A stretch of 64,000 nt of DNA from Bacteroidales bacterium (GCA_015061245.1 SUWY01000006.1:36424-100423), one strand, 5' to 3'; shown: positions 37,291-46,393, counted from the stretch's first letter. Notes: generated from the sequence alone by a model not told the origin. A program made the numbers and translations.

Positions 37291-38403
37291 TTATTTCTCT
37301 ATTTCGTAGCCCCACTGTTTCAATGCTTTGCTCCAGTGTTTTTCCACCAGTTCAATGGTGCGAGGCTTGTATGCATATTTGTTCTTTTTATATCCTTTCT
37401 TACCGTCGGTATAGGCCTTGATAGTCTCTTTAGCCTCGTCCCATCCCGGAAGGTTCAGGGTTTTGTAAATCTTCTCGGTCATGCCGTATGCATCCTTTTC
37501 ATAATCCTCAAACTTAACCTCAATAAGGTTGCCTTCCGGAATAAGGTGCTTGTCTGCCTCGTACTTGTCATATACCTCATTATATACCTTCAGGATATTC
37601 TCCTCCATCTGCTCTATGGTAAAGTTCTGCAGCTTCAATGGCTGAATGGTGTTGTGGAAGAAACTTCTTGTAGATTCAAATACTGTATATGGATTACGAA
37701 TCAAATAGATGAACTTTGCATTTGGGTACATCTCCAACAACTCCTTTACACGTGCAGTGTGTGGAGGGTTCTTTGATAGAAACTGTGTTCCGTTTGTATT
37801 GTGAAGCGAGGTCTTGACAATTCTGTGCATACTCTCTTTAAAGCCCTGTAACTCTTCGGCTGTTGCTGTTTTAAATGTCAGGTATTTGTCACAATACTCC
37901 ATCATGTCCTGTGGGAAGTACCAGAAGTTGTAGTAGTTGTATGGTGTGTCGTTTGACAATGCAAACTCCTCCTCTTGTGGTAAATCTACACCAAGTTCCA
38001 TGTTGTCGGTAGGGCGTTTGTCCGGCATCAACCATGACATGGTTGGCTTGAACATCCCCTGTCCGAACAGCATTAGGTTTGGAAATACTGTCTGGTATGT
38101 TGTTGTGTAACCAAAGTGCTTGTCCATTGACATTACATTGTGTACAAATGTAGTACCGCTTCTCCAGTGGCCAAGAATAAATACAGGCTCCATATTTACC
38201 TCTTTATCCTGGAGCAGTTTCTTATATTTTTTATCCTCGAAGTAGCACAAGGTACTTAGAATTGCACATATACCTTTAGTAAGGTAGTATTTGCCCTTCC
38301 AACCTTTCTCAACCTTGCGTCCCTCGACAATCTTTTTAAATGTCTTCCAGCGTGCACCAACCAATGGGTTAACAGGAAGATCGCTAAATTTTAATAATCC
38401 CAT
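37291..38403 (-). CDS. PAPS-dependent sulfotransferase
   Basis: 370 residues. The PAPS 5'-phosphosulfate loop is in 'FILGHWRSGTTFVHNVMS', and the 3'-phosphate-binding segment is in 'AKFIYLIRNPYTVFESTRSFF'. The likely catalytic base region is 'PQEEEFALSN'. It transfers a sulfo group from PAPS to an alcohol acceptor, perhaps a lipid or sterol. In Bacteroides a sulfotransferase gene next to cysDNC and cysQ (BT_0416 in B. thetaiotaomicron, from memory) makes steroid sulfates; here the same module lies 2.3 kb away on the same strand. Acceptor not determined. Confidence 0.85.
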   Translation of the reverse strand: MGLLKFSDLPVNPLVGARWKTFKKIVEGRKVEKGWKGKYYLTKGICAILSTLCYFEDKKYKKLLQDKEVNMEPVFILGHWRSGTTFVHNVMSMDKHFGYTTTYQTVFPNLMLFGQGMFKPTMSWLMPDKRPTDNMELGVDLPQEEEFALSNDTPYNYYNFWYFPQDMMEYCDKYLTFKTATAEELQGFKESMHRIVKTSLHNTNGTQFLSKNPPHTARVKELLEMYPNAKFIYLIRNPYTVFESTRSFFHNTIQPLKLQNFTIEQMEENILKVYNEVYDKYEADKHLIPEGNLIEVKFEDYEKDAYGMTEKIYKTLNLPGWDEAKETIKAYTDGKKGYKKNKYAYKPRTIELVEKHWSKALKQWGYEIEK

Positions 38404-38417
38404 ATCTTAATTTTTAC

Positions 38418-38945
38418 TTAACTTGCAGAAACCTTGTATATTCCTATTTCAAGAGGAATTTTGTTTATCTCTGTATTAAATTTAATATCAATATTATATT
38501 CAGGATTGTCAACACTTAATCTGCTATAAGATTTCTTTTTACTAATGCTTCCATTTATCTCTATAGGAGTATTATAGCTATTTGTATTAATATTAATGAT
38601 TCCAAATTTTTCTACATTTTTAATTTCAACATTGTATGCTTTACCGCTAATGATTATATCTTCAATTGTTATTATAATATGATTTGTATCACAAATAAGA
38701 TACAAATCTAAAGAAATTGAGTTGTCTGAGAATTTATCAATATCAATTATATTCATATTGTAGATGTCGTAATTAGAAATATTGTATATACTATCTTTTA
38801 ATGCAACAATTGCTTCATTAATTTGATATGAATTCATCTCAATAGATTGGGCAATAGTTGTATTATCTTCTATTGTACAAATTTCTTTTTCATTAGTACA
38901 GGAGATAAAGATAGATAAAATTGTAAGAAGAAAAAAACTTTTCAT
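38418..38945 (-). CDS. AT-rich hypothetical lipoprotein
   Basis: 175 residues, no family recognised. Signal ends IFISC (C16). The mature part is rich in Ile, Asn and Asp with beta-strand patterning (ITIEDIIISGKAYNVEIKNVE). Composition is much more AT-rich than the flanking cys and sulfotransferase genes. It follows the metalloprotease-like gene by 7 nt and precedes the sulfotransferase by 14 nt, so all three may be one transcript. Confidence 0.75.
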   Translation of the reverse strand: MKSFFLLTILSIFISCTNEKEICTIEDNTTIAQSIEMNSYQINEAIVALKDSIYNISNYDIYNMNIIDIDKFSDNSISLDLYLICDTNHIIITIEDIIISGKAYNVEIKNVEKFGIININTNSYNTPIEINGSISKKKSYSRLSVDNPEYNIDIKFNTEINKIPLEIGIYKVSAS

Positions 38946-38952
38946 TATGTTA

Positions 38953-40671
38953 TTATTTACCTAATTTGACATTATTTGTGTTATACCAATAATCATATGG
39001 TTCAATGTATGAATTGATTTCTTCAATGGTGTATTTTGTAGACAAGTGAGTGTAAAGACCACTTTTTAACGTTGTCCATGTTTTGTATGTTTGAGCTATG
39101 TTTGTTATTTCTGCAGGTGTTATATTTTCAATAACATCATTGTTTTTACCAATACAATATACTTGATTATAAGTGTCCTGTAGGTCGATAAATAGTGGAG
39201 AGTAACATTGCGTAGAGTCACCTGTTTTTTCCCATGATTGTTTTTCATGTTTAGTGAAGCTATATAAAGAATCTTCCTCCGTATAATTGTATTTCTTATA
39301 ATATTCACGGCACAAATACCACCCACAATATGAGGCCCAACTTTCCTTAATGAGGCGAGAGCCATTTATGAAGGCATTTCTGTCGTTGTATAACATATAC
39401 ATTGCATAATGGCCAATTTCGTGCAATGTGGTTGCAATTACGCGTGCGGTGTTGTCTCGATGTTTGTTGATTATTCGAATGTGCATATTTGTTTGGGAAG
39501 GTAAGAAATATCCATTAGTATCACTTTCTGTTATTTTTGATGCTTCAATTCTAATGCCATTACTTGATGTGGGTTTAGTAATACCATGATTTGAATAATA
39601 GAAATGATTTACGGCGCAGTGACATTCAAATACAGGCCGAGATGATAATTTGTATGCAACACGATGATGGGTGGTATTTCCCCACAATTCTTCAATTGTT
39701 CCATTGTTATAAGTTATTGGTGTTGCACTTTCTTCTTTTGTTATTTTCCATTTAGGATGAAAAAATATCATATTGAATGTGGCCTCTTTAGGAATACTGT
39801 CTCTAATGATAAAAGAACCATTACTTGATGTGTAAATCTCCCATGAAACACTGCCTAACTGAAATTTAACCTTTAAGTTGTGTAATGGTGGTGTTCGATT
39901 TAATGTGTAGTCTTTATAAAAAATTTCTCCAGAAATTTCAGGTAAATTATTTGCTGTACGTTCAATGTTATTATCTTTGAGTGTTAGTTGTATAGCTTTG
40001 TTCTCAATTTTTTTTATATCATCACGTGTAAAATTATTGATATATTTTGATTGTGCTTTGTTTTTGTAATATGGATTAAATATTTCATAATTAACTTCGT
40101 ATTCATAGTTAGTTGGTAATTCTTTGTCTATCGGCCATGTTGCATAAATAACGGGCATAGATATCCGTTTAAAAAATCTATTGTTAGACTTGTCATCGTA
40201 GAATTCATAAATAATATGGTATTTACTATCATCTTTTATTGTATCATATATTATATCCTTGTCAAGTAGTTCTTCTTGTTCTATTGATAAGTATGAGAAG
40301 TTGTATGGAATGTAAGATATATTTATTTCGTTTATATTTTCAATTTCAGACAATTCTTGCATGTTTCGTGGATATAATTTTAATACGTAATGTGTTGGAT
40401 TAATTTCAGTGTTAATTTTACATATTCCACTTTTTTTTAATTCATTATACGCTCTTCTGATATTTGTAATGGAGTATGGATCTGCTGTCTCCTTAATAAA
40501 TGCCTGTGTATGACTATGGAAGTATATGTTTTTAGTTTGATTATTTGTGTGTAGTATTATATCATTTTTTTCTATTGAATTGAGACATATATTGTCTATG
40601 TCAAAATATTTGTCATTAGAGCATCCGAATGATAAATAAAATATACATATTATGGTGGTTATGTATCTCAT
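38953..40671 (-). CDS. Putative zinc metalloprotease lipoprotein
   Basis: 572 residues, no named family recognised. Lipobox LSFGC (C17). A carboxypeptidase-regulatory-like beta sandwich is suggested at about 246-310 ('ISGEIFYKDYTLNR' ... 'TSSNGSFIIRDSIP'). A zinc site appears as H417-EIG-H421 followed by E443 in 'IKESWASYCGWY', which is HEXXH-X21-E as in gluzincins. Many Cys (C350, C352, C449, C454 and later) could form disulfides. Very AT-rich. Upstream partner of the small lipoprotein. Protease activity is inferred from the motif only. Confidence 0.75.
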   Translation of the reverse strand: MRYITTIICIFYLSFGCSNDKYFDIDNICLNSIEKNDIILHTNNQTKNIYFHSHTQAFIKETADPYSITNIRRAYNELKKSGICKINTEINPTHYVLKLYPRNMQELSEIENINEINISYIPYNFSYLSIEQEELLDKDIIYDTIKDDSKYHIIYEFYDDKSNNRFFKRISMPVIYATWPIDKELPTNYEYEVNYEIFNPYYKNKAQSKYINNFTRDDIKKIENKAIQLTLKDNNIERTANNLPEISGEIFYKDYTLNRTPPLHNLKVKFQLGSVSWEIYTSSNGSFIIRDSIPKEATFNMIFFHPKWKITKEESATPITYNNGTIEELWGNTTHHRVAYKLSSRPVFECHCAVNHFYYSNHGITKPTSSNGIRIEASKITESDTNGYFLPSQTNMHIRIINKHRDNTARVIATTLHEIGHYAMYMLYNDRNAFINGSRLIKESWASYCGWYLCREYYKKYNYTEEDSLYSFTKHEKQSWEKTGDSTQCYSPLFIDLQDTYNQVYCIGKNNDVIENITPAEITNIAQTYKTWTTLKSGLYTHLSTKYTIEEINSYIEPYDYWYNTNNVKLGK

Positions 40672-40727
40672 GTTTTATTAACTAATCTCTTTTATATTTG
40701 TTATTATATAGTATCTTAGTCTATATG

Positions 40728-40760
40728 TTCACTCTCATGGCATTGCGTCTTGAGAGTGAA
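40728..40760 (-). terminator. Hairpin after cysN
   Basis: TTCACTCTCA and TGAGAGTGAA are perfect 10-bp complements, 37 nt after the cysN stop. The following minus-strand tail (CATATAGAC) is not U-rich, so termination may be partial and let transcription reach the metalloprotease gene. Confidence 0.6.
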
Positions 40761-40796
40761 GATATAGATATAAGTATTATGATTCGTATTCTAATT

Positions 40797-42224
40797 TTAA
40801 TCCTCAATCTTAATTTCGATTCCCTGTTTGCTCATTGCCTTTTGAAGGGTCTCGATTGCCAAGCGATGCTCTGCGCCGATACCCAACTTGCTTAAGCTGA
40901 ATGTAGGAGTCTCCTCAACGGTACCACTCTCGTCTCTGCGCTCCAGTATCATTCCCACTGCACTTGTATTGTGTGTTACGGGATCGATAAGGATGAAGGC
41001 TCCGGTGTGTTTGTTCTTCTGATATGGGTCGAAGAATAGAGGTTTGCTACTTGTAATGTCAATCTTGCCAATCTCGTTCAACTCAAAGTGGTCGATCTTT
41101 GATTTTTCCATGGTGTTTACATCCACCTTGTACTCAATCTCTTCCAATTTGATACGTGAAATATTGCTGGTCTGCTTGATAAAGTACTTCTTGTCTATAT
41201 CCATTGGGGCCTCGTCCATCCAAACAAGCATGGCAGAGAAGCTTCTGCCTATAAGTGGCATATTGTCGGCCTTGACAAGCATCTCGCCTCGTGAAATGTC
41301 AATCTCATCCTCAAGGGTGATGGTTATTGCCTGTGGAGGAAATGCATACTCCAACTCTCCATCGTAGGTAACAATTGATTTTACTTTTGAACGCTTACCC
41401 GATGGAAGTGCAACAATCTCGTCGCCTTTACGGATAATTCCGCTTGCAACTGTTCCCGAGAATCCACGGAAGTTCAGGTTTGGGCGAAGCACATACTGAA
41501 CAGGGAAACGGAAGTCGTTGAAGTTGTGGTCGCTTGATACCTGAATGGTCTCAAGGTGCTCCAACAAGCTGATTCCTTTGTACCATGGGGTGTTGTTCGA
41601 TGTCTCTACGACGTTATCTCCGTTAAGTGCAGAGATAGGGAAGCAGGTAATGTCAGGAATTCCCAATGGCTCTGCAAATTTCTTGTACTCAGCGACAATT
41701 GAGTCGAACACCTTCTGATCGTAATCAACCAAGTCCATCTTGTTTACTGCAAGTACTACGTGCTTGATTCCAAGCAGTGATACAAGGAATGTGTGGCGAC
41801 GTGTTTGTGTAATAACTCCTGTTCTGGCATCAACAAGGATGATGGCAAGGTTCGCTGTTGAACCTCCAGTAATCATGTTTCTTGTATATTGCTCGTGTCC
41901 CGGAGTGTCTGCAATGATGAATTTACGTTTGTTGGTTGAGAAGTAGCGATATGCTACATCAATAGTGATTCCCTCCTCGCGCTCGGCCTTTAGTCCGTCA
42001 AGAAGAAGGGCATAGTCAATCTGACCGGCTCCTGCATTTCCTACGCGCTTACTGTCGCGCTCAAGTGCGTCAAGCTGATCTTCGTATAGTTTTTTACTGT
42101 CAAATAGCAAACGTCCGATAAGGGTTGATTTTCCATCATCTACCGAACCTGCTGTCAATAGGCGCAATAGGTCTTTCTTTTCGTCCTGATCCAAAAACGC
42201 CTTAATATCTATCTTGTTTTCCAT
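40797..42224 (-). CDS. cysN: Sulfate adenylyltransferase GTPase subunit
   Basis: 475 residues, EF-Tu-like GTPase that drives ATP sulfurylase. P-loop '[19 protein letters not shown]', switch II '[12 protein letters not shown]' and 'NKMDLVDY' are present, followed by two beta-barrel domains. There is no C-terminal APS kinase fusion; that activity is encoded separately by cysC. Works with CysD to form APS from sulfate and ATP. Confidence 0.96.
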   Translation of the reverse strand: MENKIDIKAFLDQDEKKDLLRLLTAGSVDDGKSTLIGRLLFDSKKLYEDQLDALERDSKRVGNAGAGQIDYALLLDGLKAEREEGITIDVAYRYFSTNKRKFIIADTPGHEQYTRNMITGGSTANLAIILVDARTGVITQTRRHTFLVSLLGIKHVVLAVNKMDLVDYDQKVFDSIVAEYKKFAEPLGIPDITCFPISALNGDNVVETSNNTPWYKGISLLEHLETIQVSSDHNFNDFRFPVQYVLRPNLNFRGFSGTVASGIIRKGDEIVALPSGKRSKVKSIVTYDGELEYAFPPQAITITLEDEIDISRGEMLVKADNMPLIGRSFSAMLVWMDEAPMDIDKKYFIKQTSNISRIKLEEIEYKVDVNTMEKSKIDHFELNEIGKIDITSSKPLFFDPYQKNKHTGAFILIDPVTHNTSAVGMILERRDESGTVEETPTFSLSKLGIGAEHRLAIETLQKAMSKQGIEIKIED

Positions 42225-42243
42225 CTCTATACAGCTTCAAAAA

Positions 42244-43155
42244 TTAGAAATATCCCTCGCGTTTCTTCTGCTCCATACTTGCCTCTTGGTCGAAGTCGAT
42301 TACACGGGTTGTGCGCTCGCTCTTGGTGGTTGTCATCATCTCCTCGACAATCTCCTCGATAGTTGCAGCACTTGACTCAACTGCACCTGTCAATGGCCAG
42401 CAGCCAAGTGTACGGAAACGAACCATCTTCATCTCAATCTGGTCACGATACTGCTCAGGAAGACGCTCATCATCGGCCATGATCAGGTTGCCATCCATGT
42501 TGATAACCGGGCGCTCCTTTGCGTAGTATAATGGGACGATTGGAATATTCTCCATTCTGATATATTGCCAAATGTCAAGCTCGGTCCAGTTTGAAAGTGG
42601 GAATACACGGATTGATTCTCCTTTGTGAACCTTTGCGTTGTAAATATCCCACAACTCAGGACGCTGATTCTTTGGGTCCCACTGGTGGAATTGGTCGCGG
42701 AATGAGAAGATACGCTCTTTAGCTCTTGATTTCTCCTCGTCACGGCGTGCACCTCCGAATGCTGCATCGAATTTGTATTTGTCCAATGCTGCAAGCAGTG
42801 CCTGAGTCTTCATCAGGTCGGTGTGTACCTTACTTCCATGTGTAAATGGACCTACTCCCTCCTCAAATGCCTTTTCGTTACTCTCAACAATCAAATCCCA
42901 ATTGTGCTCTTTGGCATATTTGTCGCGGAACTCAATCATCTCTTTGAATTTCCAGCGTGAGTCAATATGCATAAGTGGGAAAGGAACCTTTCCTGGGTAA
43001 AATGCCTTCTCTGCAAGGCGTACCATAACCGATGAATCCTTTCCGATAGAGTATAGCATAACAGGGTTCTCGAACTCTGCAGCCACCTCACGTATGATAT
43101 GAATTGATTCAGCCTCAAGAGCCTTTAAGTGGCTCAAATCGTACTTCTCTTCCAT
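42244..43155 (-). CDS. cysD: Sulfate adenylyltransferase catalytic subunit
   Basis: 303 residues, PP-loop-fold catalytic partner of CysN. '[22 protein letters not shown]' is the nucleotide-binding loop and '[19 protein letters not shown]' follows as in the family. '[22 protein letters not shown]' and '[16 protein letters not shown]' are strongly conserved in CysD. Located between cysC (18-nt gap) and cysN (19-nt gap). Confidence 0.96.
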   Translation of the reverse strand: MEEKYDLSHLKALEAESIHIIREVAAEFENPVMLYSIGKDSSVMVRLAEKAFYPGKVPFPLMHIDSRWKFKEMIEFRDKYAKEHNWDLIVESNEKAFEEGVGPFTHGSKVHTDLMKTQALLAALDKYKFDAAFGGARRDEEKSRAKERIFSFRDQFHQWDPKNQRPELWDIYNAKVHKGESIRVFPLSNWTELDIWQYIRMENIPIVPLYYAKERPVINMDGNLIMADDERLPEQYRDQIEMKMVRFRTLGCWPLTGAVESSAATIEEIVEEMMTTTKSERTTRVIDFDQEASMEQKKREGYF

Positions 43156-43173
43156 CTCTGTTGTTATATTTTA

Positions 43174-43779
43174 TTACTTATTTTCTATCTGTGGTAATAT
43201 GGTATCCAATAGTTGTTTAACCGACTCTTCAATTGGCAGTACCGATGTGTCCAGGCTTAATGCCGGATTCTCGGGGGCCTCGAATGGTGAAGAGATTCCT
43301 GTGAAGTTTGCAATCTCGCCTTTGCGAGCCTTTGCATACAACCCCTTAACATCGCGACGCTCGCACTCCTCGATAGGTGTGCTTACGTAGATCTCCATAA
43401 AGTCCTCCTCGCCTATAATCTGCTTTGCCAAGTTGCGAATGGCGGTTGTTGGGCTGATGAATGCAGCAATGGTAACAACTCCGCAGTTTACAAAGAGTTT
43501 TGATACCTCGGCAATACGGCGAATGTTTTCGGTTCTGTCTGCCTCGGAGAAGCCCAGGTTGTTATTGATTCCGGTACGGATATTGTCACCGTCAAGAATC
43601 TGACACAACACTCCTCGCTCGTAAAGTTCACGCTCCAAAGCAATTGCCAATGTGCTCTTGCCTGAGCCTGAAAGACCTGTAAACCAGATCATCTTGCCCC
43701 TCTGTTTCAACAACTTTTCACGGTCTGAGCGTTGAAGGGTTTGATCAAATATCGGATATATATTATTCTCGTTGCTCAT
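43174..43779 (-). CDS. cysC: Adenylylsulfate kinase
   Basis: 201 residues; phosphorylates APS to PAPS. Walker A 'GLSGSGKST' at 35-43. Family motifs 'LDGDNIRTGINNNLGF', 'RTENIRRIAEVSKLF', 'AFISP' and 'FTGISSPFEAPENP' are present. Three bases separate it from cysQ. The lack of an obvious PAPS reductase in this window supports use of PAPS for sulfonation rather than assimilation. Confidence 0.96.
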   Translation of the reverse strand: MSNENNIYPIFDQTLQRSDREKLLKQRGKMIWFTGLSGSGKSTLAIALERELYERGVLCQILDGDNIRTGINNNLGFSEADRTENIRRIAEVSKLFVNCGVVTIAAFISPTTAIRNLAKQIIGEEDFMEIYVSTPIEECERRDVKGLYAKARKGEIANFTGISSPFEAPENPALSLDTSVLPIEESVKQLLDTILPQIENK

Positions 43780-43782
43780 ATC

Positions 43783-44583
43783 TTATTTAACAATGAACCA
43801 TGGATTTAGCAGGTTCTCTTTATTATATGTAAGCGGTGTTTTCTCGTCGCGTTGATATACCTCTTTGCCGGCGGCCTTGACGATTGCGTGTCCTGCTGCG
43901 GTGTCCCACTCCATTGTCGGTGCGAAGCGTGGGTAGATGTCTGCTGACCCCTCGCCCACCAAACAAATCTTGATTGAACTTCCAACCGAGGTCATGCCGA
44001 TAGCAGGGTACATTCTGCGAAGTTGGTCGATATACTCAGCAGTCTCGGGGCTCATGTGCGAGCGCGATGCCACAATTACAAATGGCAGCTCCTCTTTCTG
44101 TACCGGAAGTTTTGTTGCTTTTTCGAGCGAGGTTTGAAGATCGGTGTAGTTCTCGATGTTTACTCTTTGCAATTTATATGCACCATAACCGACAGCTCCC
44201 CAATAGAGGGTTTCAAGCACCGGAACATAAATCACACCTGCAATAGGGGTGTTGTTCTCGACAAGTGCAATGTTTACGGTAAACTCTCCGTTCTTTTTGA
44301 TAAACTCTTTAGTGCCGTCGAGCGGATCTACAATCCACAATTTGCTCCAATCTTTACGCTCTGAGTATGGTATTTTGGCACCCTCCTCGCTAAGAACCGG
44401 AGTGTTGGTTGTATTAAGTGCCTCCATAATTATTGCGTGCGAGGCCTTGTCCGCTTTTGTCAGTGGCGAATTGTCCGATTTGCGCTCGATGCCAAAATCT
44501 TCGGCAGGGTTATTGTAGATTTTAAGTATCTCTCTTCCCGCTGATAATGATGCCTTTATGGCTATTTCTAAAACTTCGTTCAT
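43783..44583 (-). CDS. cysQ: 3'(2'),5'-bisphosphate nucleotidase
   Basis: 266 residues; inositol-monophosphatase-fold enzyme that hydrolyses PAP, the product left after sulfo transfer, and may also trim PAPS. Metal motifs 'SEEGAKIPYSERKDW', 'WIVDPLDGTKEFIKKNGEF' and 'WDTAAGHAIVKAAG' are present. I chose the start at 44583 (MNEVLEIAIKASLSAGREI); eight upstream codons are unlike the family. First gene of the cysQ-C-D-N operon. Confidence 0.94.
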   Translation of the reverse strand: MNEVLEIAIKASLSAGREILKIYNNPAEDFGIERKSDNSPLTKADKASHAIIMEALNTTNTPVLSEEGAKIPYSERKDWSKLWIVDPLDGTKEFIKKNGEFTVNIALVENNTPIAGVIYVPVLETLYWGAVGYGAYKLQRVNIENYTDLQTSLEKATKLPVQKEELPFVIVASRSHMSPETAEYIDQLRRMYPAIGMTSVGSSIKICLVGEGSADIYPRFAPTMEWDTAAGHAIVKAAGKEVYQRDEKTPLTYNKENLLNPWFIVK

Positions 44584-44612
44584 CTTCGATTTTACATAGT
44601 ACACCAAAGTTG

Positions 44613-44620
44613 CAAAGGTA
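44613..44620 (-). promoter_or_regulatory. Possible -7 element for the cysQCDN operon
   Basis: Minus strand TACCTTTG followed by C matches TAnnTTTG, 30 nt before the cysQ start. The -33 position falls in the TTAGGAA satellite, so the repeat may influence this promoter. Confidence 0.45.
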
Positions 44621-44625
44621 ACAAA

Positions 44626-44703
44626 AAATTAGGAATTAGGAATTAGGAATTAGGAAAAATCGTGCAAGGTGATTTTCACTCCTAACTCCTAACTCCCAAC
44701 TAT
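44626..44703. repeat. TTAGGAA satellite with AAAAATCGTGCAAGGTGA junction and inverted arm
   Basis: Four TTAGGAA units, then AAAAATCGTGCAAGGTGA identical to the junction at about 22012-22026, then a TTTTCACTCC turn and inverted TCCTAAC units. The two arms can pair into a long imperfect hairpin (TTAGGA with TCCTAA). It lies between the divergent cysQ and esterase promoters. Confidence 0.88.
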
Positions 44704-44709
44704 TAGCTA

Positions 44710-44740
44710 TTGTGACTCTGAGATTTTTTTTGTAGCTTTG
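44710..44740 (+). promoter_or_regulatory. Promoter for the secreted alpha/beta hydrolase
   Basis: TTG (44710-44712), 20-bp spacer, TAGCTTTG (44733-44740). The ATG follows 18 nt later, so the leader is very short. Confidence 0.55.
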
Positions 44741-44757
44741 GGAAAACTTTAATAACT

Positions 44758-45612
44758 ATGAAGAGAGCGTTGTTATTGGTGTTGTTGGTGTTAGGTGCGC
44801 TGACAGCATATTCTCAGAAATATGAGGAGATAGATTTATGGCCTAATGGCTTTTATTACTCAAATGGCAGAGATATAACAGAACCCTTTGCCGATAGTAC
44901 ACTTAACTATAAGCCATCTATCAGAGTCTATTTTCCTGATAGAGAGAAAGGAAACGGAAAGACAATTTTGTGTTGTCCGGGTGGGGCATATCAATTTCTT
45001 GCTCTTGGGCATGAAGGGTATGACTGGGCACCATTCTTTACAGATATGGGATATACGTTTGTGGTATTAAAATATAGAATGCCAATTTATAACCACAATG
45101 TGCCTTTAAGTGATGTACGCGAGGCAATCAGGGTAATCAAGGAGAATGCGGAAGAGTGGAGCGTGTATCGTGATCAAATAGGAATTATGGGGTCATCTGC
45201 AGGTGGTCATCTGGCTTCGACAGCTGCTACGCATTTGTCAGGAAATGAGCGACCGGCGTTTCAGATTCTATTCTATCCTGTAATTACATTTGATAAAAGT
45301 TTCACGCACCCTGACAGTAGAAGTTCTTTGATAGGAATGAATCCTCCTGAAGCGTTGATACAATATTACTGTAACGAGAAGATGGTGACAGCAAAAACTC
45401 CCCCTGCAATCATATTTTACTCGGACGATGATGCAACTGTGGATCCGTTGAATGGAGTGATTTATTATAATGCGTTGAAAAGGTTTAATATTCCGGCATC
45501 GCTGCATATCTATCCTTCAGGCAAGCATGGTTGGGGATATGGTAATGGTTTTAAGTATCAGGAGGATGTGCATAAAGCTCTCAGGAGTTGGTTAGAGAGT
45601 TTGGAGTTATAG
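44758..45612 (+). CDS. Secreted alpha/beta hydrolase (acetyl-esterase type)
   Basis: 284 residues with a signal peptide (cleavage near TAYSQ). Catalytic serine in 'GIMGSSAGGHLAS', acid in 'YSDDDATVDPLN', histidine in 'SGKHGWGYG', and 'CCPGGAYQFLALGHEG' forms the oxyanion region. Resembles BD-FAE/acetylxylan-esterase-like enzymes of Bacteroidetes that deacetylate plant polysaccharides. No polysaccharide-utilisation genes adjoin it. Confidence 0.87.
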   Translation: MKRALLLVLLVLGALTAYSQKYEEIDLWPNGFYYSNGRDITEPFADSTLNYKPSIRVYFPDREKGNGKTILCCPGGAYQFLALGHEGYDWAPFFTDMGYTFVVLKYRMPIYNHNVPLSDVREAIRVIKENAEEWSVYRDQIGIMGSSAGGHLASTAATHLSGNERPAFQILFYPVITFDKSFTHPDSRSSLIGMNPPEALIQYYCNEKMVTAKTPPAIIFYSDDDATVDPLNGVIYYNALKRFNIPASLHIYPSGKHGWGYGNGFKYQEDVHKALRSWLESLEL

Positions 45613-45649
45613 TATAAAATACCTACATTTGCAGAAATTACGAATAGTT

Positions 45650-46012
45650 ATGGACGAGAATCAATACACGAAAAGTTTTGTGAGCGATGGAGCTCCGCAC
45701 TTTCAGCAGGGATCAATGCAGATGCAAAAACCTCCGCGCCCCGATTCATATTTGATTTGGGCAATTTTAACAACCTGTATGTGCTGTTTGCCTTTTGGTA
45801 TCTATGCAATTATTCAGGCTGCAAAAGTTGAGAATCTTTATAATATGGGTGATTACGATGGAGCATATAAGGCTTCGAACGATGCTAAGAAATGGAGTAT
45901 TATCAGTGCCTTTGCATGGCTTATAGTAATGGTTATCTACGTTCTATTGATGTTGTTGTTAGGGGCAATGAGCAATATTAATGTTGGTGACCTACTCCAT
46001 ACAACAATATGA
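45650..46012 (+). CDS. CD225/dispanin-family membrane protein
   Basis: 120 residues. After a polar Gln/Pro-rich N-terminus comes 'PPRPDSYLIWAILTTCMCCLPFGIYAIIQAAKVENLYNMGDYDGA', the CD225 signature with an intramembrane helix, a cysteine pair and a K-V-x-x-L-Y motif. A second helix is at 85-108. Bacterial members lack a known function. The stop overlaps the DUF2752 start (ATGA). I take the start at 45650, as the upstream frame adds only seven unlikely residues. Confidence 0.87.
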   Translation: MDENQYTKSFVSDGAPHFQQGSMQMQKPPRPDSYLIWAILTTCMCCLPFGIYAIIQAAKVENLYNMGDYDGAYKASNDAKKWSIISAFAWLIVMVIYVLLMLLLGAMSNINVGDLLHTTI

Positions 46013-46392
46013 TTAATATAAGAGTCATAAGATATTTGATACCTGTCATACTCGTTGTGGCAGGTATTATTTATTATTGTTGGTTCGATACTTTAGGAAT
46101 TTATTTCCCTAAATGTCCAATAAAGTTACTCACAGGATTGAACTGTCCTTCATGTGGAACACAGCGGGCCTTTTCGGCTCTTTTGCACGGCCATATTATA
46201 CAGGCGTTGCAATATAATTGGTTTATTATTTTTTCGGTTATTTATCTTCTTTTATCTACAATAGTTGTGGTTTATGATATTAATGGCATGCTATATAGAT
46301 TCAGAAAATATCTCTTCGGACGTACAGCTTTGATGCTCTATGTTGCTCTCTATTTTCTTTGGTTTGTTGTAAGAAATCTTTTAGGGGTATAA
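46009..46392 (+). CDS. DUF2752 membrane protein
   Basis: 127 residues, about three helices. 'KLLTGLNCPSCGTQRAFSALLHGHIIQAL' is the DUF2752 motif with the CPxCGxxR pair. Overlaps CD225 by four bases; the two families are often paired in Bacteroidetes (from memory), so a joint envelope role is likely but undefined. Confidence 0.88.
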   Translation: MINIRVIRYLIPVILVVAGIIYYCWFDTLGIYFPKCPIKLLTGLNCPSCGTQRAFSALLHGHIIQALQYNWFIIFSVIYLLLSTIVVVYDINGMLYRFRKYLFGRTALMLYVALYFLWFVVRNLLGV

Positions 46393-46393
46393 A

